From Candidatus Bipolaricaulota bacterium (GTDB lineage Bacteria; Bipolaricaulota; Bipolaricaulia; Bipolaricaulales; Bipolaricaulaceae), in contig JALHJZ010000001.1 in assembly GCA_022838705.1 (NCBI GenBank), forward strand, positions 664,689 through 728,688: a stretch of 64,000 nt of DNA, given 5' to 3'. The position numbers were made by a program, and so were the translations under genes. Numbering within the stretch: position 1 is the first letter of the stretch; each line of letters starts with the position of its first letter. Positions 58,799-64,000 of the stretch are shown one piece after another. A model generated the notes under the pieces. That model was not told the origin of the DNA. It saw nothing but the letters and a program-made list of their open reading frames with translations, and searched no databases.

Positions 58799-60396
58799 GA
58801 AAGGGGCTTGATCCGATCACGCTCGAGGTCCTCCGCCACGCCCTCGCGTCGGTGGCGGAGGAGATGAACGCGAACCTCATCCGGTCCGCCTACAGCCCGA
58901 ACATCAAGGAGCGGCGGGACTGCTCATCGGCCCTGTTTGATCCCCGTGGGGAACTCGTCGCTCAGGCGGAATCCATCCCCGTCCACCTCGGGGCGATGCC
59001 GTTCTCGGTGCGGGCGGCGCTGGGGAGGGTGGCGGAGTGGGGAGAGGGCGATGTCGTTATCCTCAATGATCCGTACCTCGGGGGGGCGCACCTCCCCGAC
59101 ATCACGTTCGTCGCCCCCGTGTTCGCGGGGTCGGGGCTCGTGGCGTTCGTCGCCTGCCGCGCCCACCACGCCGACATCGGCGGCCCCGCGCCGGGAAGCC
59201 TCGCTCCCACGGCAACCGAGGTCTACGGGGAGGGGCTGCGCATCCCGCCGGTGCGGTTGTGGAAGAGGGGGGAACTCGACGAGGACCTCCTCCGGCTCCT
59301 CCTCCAGAACGTGCGCACCCCTGACGAGCGGTGGGGCGACCTCCGCGCCCAGCACGCCGCATGCCGGACCGGGATCGGGCGGATCCGCGACCTCATCGCC
59401 CGCTACGGGGTCGAGCTCCTCCAGGACGGGATGGCCGGCGTGCTCGACTACAGCGAGCGGCGGATGCGGGCGGAGATCAGGCGCCTCCCCCAGGGAGCGG
59501 CCGAGTTCGCGGATGCCCTCGACGACGATGGCGCGGGAAGCGGCCCAATTCCGATCCGGGTCCGGATCGAGATCCGCGCGGACACGATGCGGGTGGACTT
59601 CGCCGGGTCGGCGCCCCAGGTGCGGGGGCCGCTGAACGCCGTGTTCGCCGTGACCGCGTCTGCGGTGTACTACGCCCTGCGCGCCGTGACGGACCCCACG
59701 ATTCCCCCCAACGCGGGTGGTTACCGGCCGATCGAGATTCTCGCTCCGGAGGGAACGATCGTGAACCCGCGCCCCCCGGCCCCGGTGGTGGGGGGGAACC
59801 TCGAGACATCGCAGCGGATCGTGGACGTCGTCCTCGGGGCCCTTGCCGAGCTCATCCCGGAGCGGGTTCCCGCGGCGAGCCAGGGGACGATGAACAACGT
59901 CGCGATCGGGGGAACGGATCCCCGCACCGGCCGGCCGTACGCGTTCTACGAGACGATCGGGGGAGGGAGCGGGGCCCGGCCGAACGGGGACGGGGTGGAC
60001 GGGGTTCACAGCCACATGACGAACACCCTCAACACGCCCGTGGAGGCGCTTGAACTTGCCTATCCCCTGCGCGTGGAGAGGTACGAACTCCGCCTCGGGA
60101 CGGGCGGGCGCGGCCGGTTGTGCGGCGGGTGCGGGATCCGCCGCGACCTCACCCCCCGCGGGCACACCGCCCACGTCTCCCTCCTCACCGACCGCCGAAT
60201 CGGGCGTCCTTACGGGCTTTGGGGTGGGGAACCGGGGGAACGGGGGGAGAACATCCTCCTCCGCGATGGGGAGGAGATCCGCCTCCCGGGGAAGACGGAA
60301 TTCGACCTCCACCCCGGGGAGACGCTGAGCATCCGCACCCCCGGCGGGGGCGGCTACGGCCCTCCGGCCGCCGATCTCAGGGAATCACCGGGATGA
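58795..60396 (+). CDS. hyuB: Hydantoinase/oxoprolinase subunit B
   Basis: A 533-residue partner subunit. Family motifs: PITLEVLRHALASVAEEMNA, YSPNIKERRDCSSALFDPRG, DVVILNDPYLGGAHLPDI, MNNVAIGGTDPRTGRPYAFY and GGGYGPPAADLRESPG at the C-terminus. Histidine and aspartate of NDPYLGGAHLPD probably bind the catalytic metal. It forms a complex with HyuA. Its 3' end overlaps the convergent surface-protein gene by 20 nt. Confidence 0.93.
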   Translation: MRKGLDPITLEVLRHALASVAEEMNANLIRSAYSPNIKERRDCSSALFDPRGELVAQAESIPVHLGAMPFSVRAALGRVAEWGEGDVVILNDPYLGGAHLPDITFVAPVFAGSGLVAFVACRAHHADIGGPAPGSLAPTATEVYGEGLRIPPVRLWKRGELDEDLLRLLLQNVRTPDERWGDLRAQHAACRTGIGRIRDLIARYGVELLQDGMAGVLDYSERRMRAEIRRLPQGAAEFADALDDDGAGSGPIPIRVRIEIRADTMRVDFAGSAPQVRGPLNAVFAVTASAVYYALRAVTDPTIPPNAGGYRPIEILAPEGTIVNPRPPAPVVGGNLETSQRIVDVVLGALAELIPERVPAASQGTMNNVAIGGTDPRTGRPYAFYETIGGGSGARPNGDGVDGVHSHMTNTLNTPVEALELAYPLRVERYELRLGTGGRGRLCGGCGIRRDLTPRGHTAHVSLLTDRRIGRPYGLWGGEPGERGENILLRDGEEIRLPGKTEFDLHPGETLSIRTPGGGGYGPPAADLRESPG

Positions 60397-63253
60397 GGAG
60401 CTCGGTTTTGCCCGTCAGGTCCTTGTCGTCGGTTACGACGAGGGTTACGAGGTAGAACCCGGGTTCGGGGAACGTCCACGCCACGCGGATGCCCTCGGCA
60501 TCGAAGGTCCCGTCAGCGGTGAAGTCCCAGCGGTAGTTCACGATCTCCCCGAGCGAGGCCCCGCCGTCGAACGTGATCGGCTGCCCCGCGTGGGGGGAAG
60601 CCGGCTCCCACGTGAAGTCCGCTACCGGGGGCCGGTACACGACCACCACCGGCCGCGGCTTCTGCCAGGCCCCGAACAGCACTTCCTTGCTCTCCCCCGC
60701 CCCCAACTTCACCACCACCGCGACGGGCGTGGTGAGCTCGTACCGCTCGGGAAGAGAGGTCGCATCCACCCTCACCCAGTACTCGCCCCCCGGGAGGTCG
60801 GGGAACGAGAACGCCCCCGTTGGATCGGAGAGGGCCTCCCCTACGTCCACCCCGTCCTGGGCAAGGACCACGCGCACCCGCCCCAACCCAGGTTCCCCCT
60901 CGTCGCGGGATCCGCTCTTGTCCTGGTCGTCGTACGCCACGCCCGCGATCTCCCCCAACCGAGCGCACGGGATGTGCACGACCGTCCGCCCGGCGAGCGC
61001 GACCTCGACCCGGAGAGGGAGCTCCACCTGGGCCCGGAACCCCGTGGGGAGGCGCCCGATGGCGAGGCTGTACGTCCCCGGAGCGAGGGGAGGGAACAGG
61101 AAGCGCCCGTTGGCCCCGGTTGCGACGCGGGTCCCGTCCATCTCGAGCACCGCCCCGACGATCCCCATCTCCCCAGGGTCAAGACGCCCGTTCCCATCAT
61201 CATCCACGAACACCAAGCCTTCGATCCACCCCCGGGCGGGGAGGAAGGGGGGGGTCGCGATGAACGCGTGCTCGAACCTGAGTTCCGCGTAGAGGGAGCT
61301 CGCCTCACCGGCAGGATTCCACCGCACCTCGAGGCGGGCGGTGATCAAGCTTGCGGGGGAGAGGGCAAATGGGATCTCAATCCCCACCCTTCCCCCATCG
61401 GAGGCGTGGCGAACTCCGAGGGCCAGCCCCGCCGGGGTGAGGACGTCCACGCTCGCCTGGCTCACCACAGGGGCCGCGCCTCCGTCACCGATGGAGGCGA
61501 CCTCGGTCAGGCTTAGGGTCGCCTTGGTCTGCCCGAGGGCGAGGGTGAACCGTTGGGCATACTCGTCGGTCCGCTGCCAGGACGAGGCCGCGAGGTCCTC
61601 CTCCCACCTCCACCTCCCGCCCAGCCGGAACGCGAACGAAGGGTCGGTGACGACCAGTGCCAGGTCGAGGATGCGGTTCCGCTGGTCGAGGGTGGGGCCA
61701 GGGCCGAACCCCTGGCTGCGGCGGGCGGTGGTCGTCGCGAACAGCGCCAGACGCGACCCCGATGGGGACCAATCCACCGCGGTGGTGAGGTCCGACCGGA
61801 CCACGGTCGGGACAAGGGCGATCCCGAGGACATTGTCCCTCTCCCAACGCGTCGTGAACCGCAGCGCCACCCCGTCCGCCGCGAGCTGCCCCGCGAGGCT
61901 GATCCCTGCCCGATCCGCGCGCGGGCTGGGGAGCCGCGGCCCCACTGCGTACGCATCGGCCTGAAAGGAGAAGGTCGCCCCTGTCCCGGCGGTGAGGCCG
62001 ACGAGGACCCCCGCATCCCGATGAGGGCCCGAGAGTGCGATCCCCCCTTCCCCGCGTAGGATGAGGTCCTCCCCGAGATGCCCGGCGACCCAGAGGGAGC
62101 CGGCGTGGGTGGAGTCCGTCCCCCGCGTTTCCCGCGCTGCCACCCCGAGCTCCCCCCATCCCCCATGCCATGCCCCGCGGACCCCAAACCTTCCCTCGTC
62201 CCCCTGCCAGCCGGTGAGGAGGGCCGCCTCCCCCCTGTTGGTGGAGACCCCGGCGCACATCCCGCTTCCCCCGAGCGAGAGGAGGAGGGAGGAGAGATCG
62301 AGGCCGACCTCCCCCGCCTCGACCCAGGCCCAGTCCTGGAGGTAGCGAAGTGAAAACCTTGATAGGCTGTACGGATCCGGCCCCCAGGGCCCAGTGAGCT
62401 GGAGGTGAAGGCCCAGTTCCCCTCCCAGGACCTCCCCATCCCCGGACAGGGTCAGGAGCGACAGCCGGCGCCCGGAGAGGGGGTCGTACCCGAGCCTTCC
62501 GCCCAGGCGCATCTCGAGCGCGGAGAACACGGTGCCCACGATTGCCTCCGGCCCTGGGGGGAGGATCGTCGTGAACCACGCGGCCCGGGCCTCCGCCCCC
62601 TCGGTCGAGCGGACGGTCACGGTGAGGAGGTCGCGCCCTGGTTCGGCCGAGCTGGGGAGGGAGAGGTGGAGCTCGATGGTCCCCTTCTCCCCGGGGCGCA
62701 GGGCGAGCTCCTGGGGCTCAATCTTCACGGGCCAACCATGGGCGGAGGAGGCGGCGACGAGGAAACGGTCGAGCCCGTTGCCCCGATTGAGGATCGTCAG
62801 GGTGTAGGCCACGGTCGCTCCGGGTTCCCCTTCGCCGGCAGGTGGGGGGACGAGTCCGACTGCGGCCATGGCGAGGACGTGCACCATCGCCTCGGCTACC
62901 GTCTCGTTTCCGTCCCAGACCGCCTTCAGGCGCACGAGGTGCGCGCCGGCCACGGCGGTGCGGGGCACGACAACTGTTACAAACACCGCCTCCTCCTCTC
63001 CCGGGGCAAGGGACACGGTGGGAGGGAGATCGAGCTTCCCCCACCCCGACGGGACGTCCGCGCTCAGCTCGACCGCCAGGGGGGACGAGGTTGGGTTGGA
63101 GACCGAAAAGACGTGGATTGCCACCTCGCCCGGGGCGACGGTGCGCGGGGGGGAAAGGAGATCCACCGCGATCCCCGCCCCGGCTGCGGACCCCGCCCAA
63201 ACGAGGAACGCAAGCCCAAGCCCGATGCGCAGGCACACCCGCCATGTTCCCAT
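60377..63253 (-). CDS. Large secreted protein: NEW3-type, beta-rich core, SdrD-B-like and PKD domains
   Basis: A 958-residue protein with a signal peptide (residues 1-26, LGLAFLVWAGSAAGA). Two NEW3/CARDB-like beta domains follow (about 27-230: VSNPTSSPLAVELSADVPSG and LTILNRGNGLDRFLVAASS). A long alternating-strand region (about 230-690) looks like an outer-membrane beta barrel, with runs such as LGVAARETRGTDSTHAGSLW. Then come two SdrD-B/collagen-binding-B-like repeats (GLVFVDDDGNGRLDPGEMGI; GVAYDDQDKSGSRDEGEPGL). A C-terminal PKD domain (874-958, ADFTWEPASPHAGQPITFDG) ends the chain. It probably lies in or on the outer envelope. Function unknown. It is 70 nt downstream of the dockerin-like gene. 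Confidence 0.75.
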   Translation of the reverse strand: MGTWRVCLRIGLGLAFLVWAGSAAGAGIAVDLLSPPRTVAPGEVAIHVFSVSNPTSSPLAVELSADVPSGWGKLDLPPTVSLAPGEEEAVFVTVVVPRTAVAGAHLVRLKAVWDGNETVAEAMVHVLAMAAVGLVPPPAGEGEPGATVAYTLTILNRGNGLDRFLVAASSAHGWPVKIEPQELALRPGEKGTIELHLSLPSSAEPGRDLLTVTVRSTEGAEARAAWFTTILPPGPEAIVGTVFSALEMRLGGRLGYDPLSGRRLSLLTLSGDGEVLGGELGLHLQLTGPWGPDPYSLSRFSLRYLQDWAWVEAGEVGLDLSSLLLSLGGSGMCAGVSTNRGEAALLTGWQGDEGRFGVRGAWHGGWGELGVAARETRGTDSTHAGSLWVAGHLGEDLILRGEGGIALSGPHRDAGVLVGLTAGTGATFSFQADAYAVGPRLPSPRADRAGISLAGQLAADGVALRFTTRWERDNVLGIALVPTVVRSDLTTAVDWSPSGSRLALFATTTARRSQGFGPGPTLDQRNRILDLALVVTDPSFAFRLGGRWRWEEDLAASSWQRTDEYAQRFTLALGQTKATLSLTEVASIGDGGAAPVVSQASVDVLTPAGLALGVRHASDGGRVGIEIPFALSPASLITARLEVRWNPAGEASSLYAELRFEHAFIATPPFLPARGWIEGLVFVDDDGNGRLDPGEMGIVGAVLEMDGTRVATGANGRFLFPPLAPGTYSLAIGRLPTGFRAQVELPLRVEVALAGRTVVHIPCARLGEIAGVAYDDQDKSGSRDEGEPGLGRVRVVLAQDGVDVGEALSDPTGAFSFPDLPGGEYWVRVDATSLPERYELTTPVAVVVKLGAGESKEVLFGAWQKPRPVVVVYRPPVADFTWEPASPHAGQPITFDGGASLGEIVNYRWDFTADGTFDAEGIRVAWTFPEPGFYLVTLVVTDDKDLTGKTELLIPVIP

Positions 63254-63323
63254 CTTTGTGACTGTAGGGGGCGCGAGGGGGGGGAGGCGAGGAAGGAGGT
63301 GCGGGGGCGAGGGGAAGTGCTGC

Positions 63324-64000
63324 CTACGGCATGGGCTCGCGGTGGGGGGCGGCAGCGAGGAGCGCCGTCAGGGCCTCCACGTCCGCCTCGTCCACGCGGC
63401 CGTCGTTGTTGAAGTCGAACGCCCGGGCATTGCCCTGCACCGGCGCGCTCGTGACATGGGTCCGGAACAGGGCGATATCCTCTTCAGTGAACGCGCCGTC
63501 CCCGTCCACGTCCTCGTACAGGCCGTCGCGATCGAGGTCGGCCGGCAGGGCGCTCCCGGAGAGGGGGACGAGGGACAGGGGGCGCACCCGTAGGTAGGCC
63601 TGGGCGGCGAGGATCTCCTCCCCGCCGATGTCCACCCGCGCTACCACGAGGTACGTCCCGGGAGTGGGGCGCAGGTTTGTCTCCACGATCACCCACCGGC
63701 TCGCTCCGGGGAGACAGGGAACGGGCGCTGGCTCGACCTCGGCCAGACGCTCCCCCATGGCGTCGTAGATCTGAACCTCCACCCTGACCTCGCGGAGGTT
63801 GGTGAGCCCGGCGTTGGTGAACTCCACCCCGAGCCAGAGGGGATTGAGGCCACGGAACTCCACCCCCCGCACTTCCCCTTTAGCCGGGGCCGATCCCACC
63901 GTGGCGTAGACCTTGATCCCAATCCGTTTGGCGACCATCACCGTCGTCCCCTGGTGCTCCACCGGCCGCGGCTCGCCGTGGACGAACACGATCCCCCAGT
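63324..64000 (-). CDS. Secreted-type protein with dockerin-like C-terminus (5' end beyond the window)
   Basis: The frame is open to the right edge, so the N-terminus is missing; about 225 residues are visible. The first part reads like a beta-sandwich (WGIVFVHGEPRPVEHQG, RGVEFRGLNPLWLGVEFTNA, AYLRVRPLSLVPL). It is followed by a dockerin-type pair of calcium loops: DLDRDGLYEDVDGDGAFTEE and FDFNNDGRVDEADVEALTAL. Dockerins bind cohesin domains in cell-surface complexes; no cohesin is seen here. A start at GTG 63989 is possible but would leave the sandwich incomplete. It is probably co-transcribed with the large surface protein. Confidence 0.75.
   Translation of the reverse strand, partial: WGIVFVHGEPRPVEHQGTTVMVAKRIGIKVYATVGSAPAKGEVRGVEFRGLNPLWLGVEFTNAGLTNLREVRVEVQIYDAMGERLAEVEPAPVPCLPGASRWVIVETNLRPTPGTYLVVARVDIGGEEILAAQAYLRVRPLSLVPLSGSALPADLDRDGLYEDVDGDGAFTEEDIALFRTHVTSAPVQGNARAFDFNNDGRVDEADVEALTALLAAAPHREPMP

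Overview
The window is a compact, GC-rich bacterial chromosome segment with no mobile elements, phage genes or CRISPR arrays. It carries one complete 16S rRNA gene, five tRNA genes and about 64 protein genes, most of them in long operons joined by ATGA/GTGA overlaps. The lineage cannot be read with certainty without a search. The combination points to a deep-branching thermophile-like phylum, and Bipolaricaulota (Acetothermia/OP1) is my best guess. The supporting traits are a divergent 16S unlinked to 23S, a fused ADP-forming acetyl-CoA synthetase, a NusG with a large internal insertion as in Thermotoga, an RpoB of about 1113 aa, hopanoid genes and a large secreted protein with a beta-rich core.

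Layout, left to right. 1-3403 (minus): response regulator, histidine kinase, YkuK-type RNase H fold protein and murE (cut by the left edge). 3591-6450 (plus): ADP-forming acyl-CoA synthetase, PC4-like protein, an unknown protein. 6475-7502: redox island in which an ArsR-type repressor and glutaredoxin are divergent from an OsmC protein, with a clear palindromic operator between them. 7474-8817: glycosyltransferase. 8943-18528 (plus): an 11-gene isoprenoid/hopanoid operon that opens with its own two-component system (kinase and two LuxR-type regulators). It continues with a polyprenyl synthase, hpnH, hpnG, ispG, squalene-hopene cyclase, ispH, yjbQ and a DUF116 gene; convergent hpnA lies next to it. 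19711-21500: a solitary 16S rRNA gene with its own promoter, boxA and terminator. 21580-25823: Crp/Fnr regulator, glycoside-hydrolase-like secreted protein, HAD phosphatase, tRNA-Ile, cNMP-binding protein, a secreted protein of unknown function and a cysteine-rich thioredoxin-like gene interrupted by an amber codon. 26163-30577 (minus): recG, queuosine nucleosidase (QNG1/DUF2419), tgt. 30623-32584 (plus): def, fmt, rubrerythrin-like protein.

32581-46007 (minus) reads as one 13.4 kb transcription unit: tRNA-Thr(UGU), tRNA-Tyr, tRNA-Thr(GGU), tuf, rpmG, tRNA-Trp, secE, nusG, rplK, rplA, rplJ, rplL, rpoB, then nudix, permease, MBL hydrolase and priA. rpoC, which almost always follows rpoB, is absent. 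46018-48918 (minus): an EF-G-like protein with degraded GTPase motifs, a CBS protein and a second YjbQ. 49022-49710: HEPN/MNT toxin-antitoxin pair. 49754-56589 (minus): miaB, frameshifted pfkB-family kinase, CBS protein, DinG-like helicase, proS. 56774-60396 (plus): hydantoinase/oxoprolinase A and B. 60377-64000 (minus): two secreted proteins, one with NEW3, SdrD-B-like and PKD domains, the other with a dockerin-like C-terminus and cut by the right edge.

Three themes stand out. Translation is unusual: EF-Tu has a rewritten switch I, an EF-G paralogue has lost key GTPase residues, and def and fmt both appear to start with CTG. Many first genes of transcription units have a TANNNT -10 element only 6-12 nt before the start codon and no Shine-Dalgarno, which indicates leaderless mRNAs. 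Finally, isoprenoid supply (IspG, IspH), chain elongation, cyclisation and hopanoid tailoring are packed behind a dedicated sensor system.
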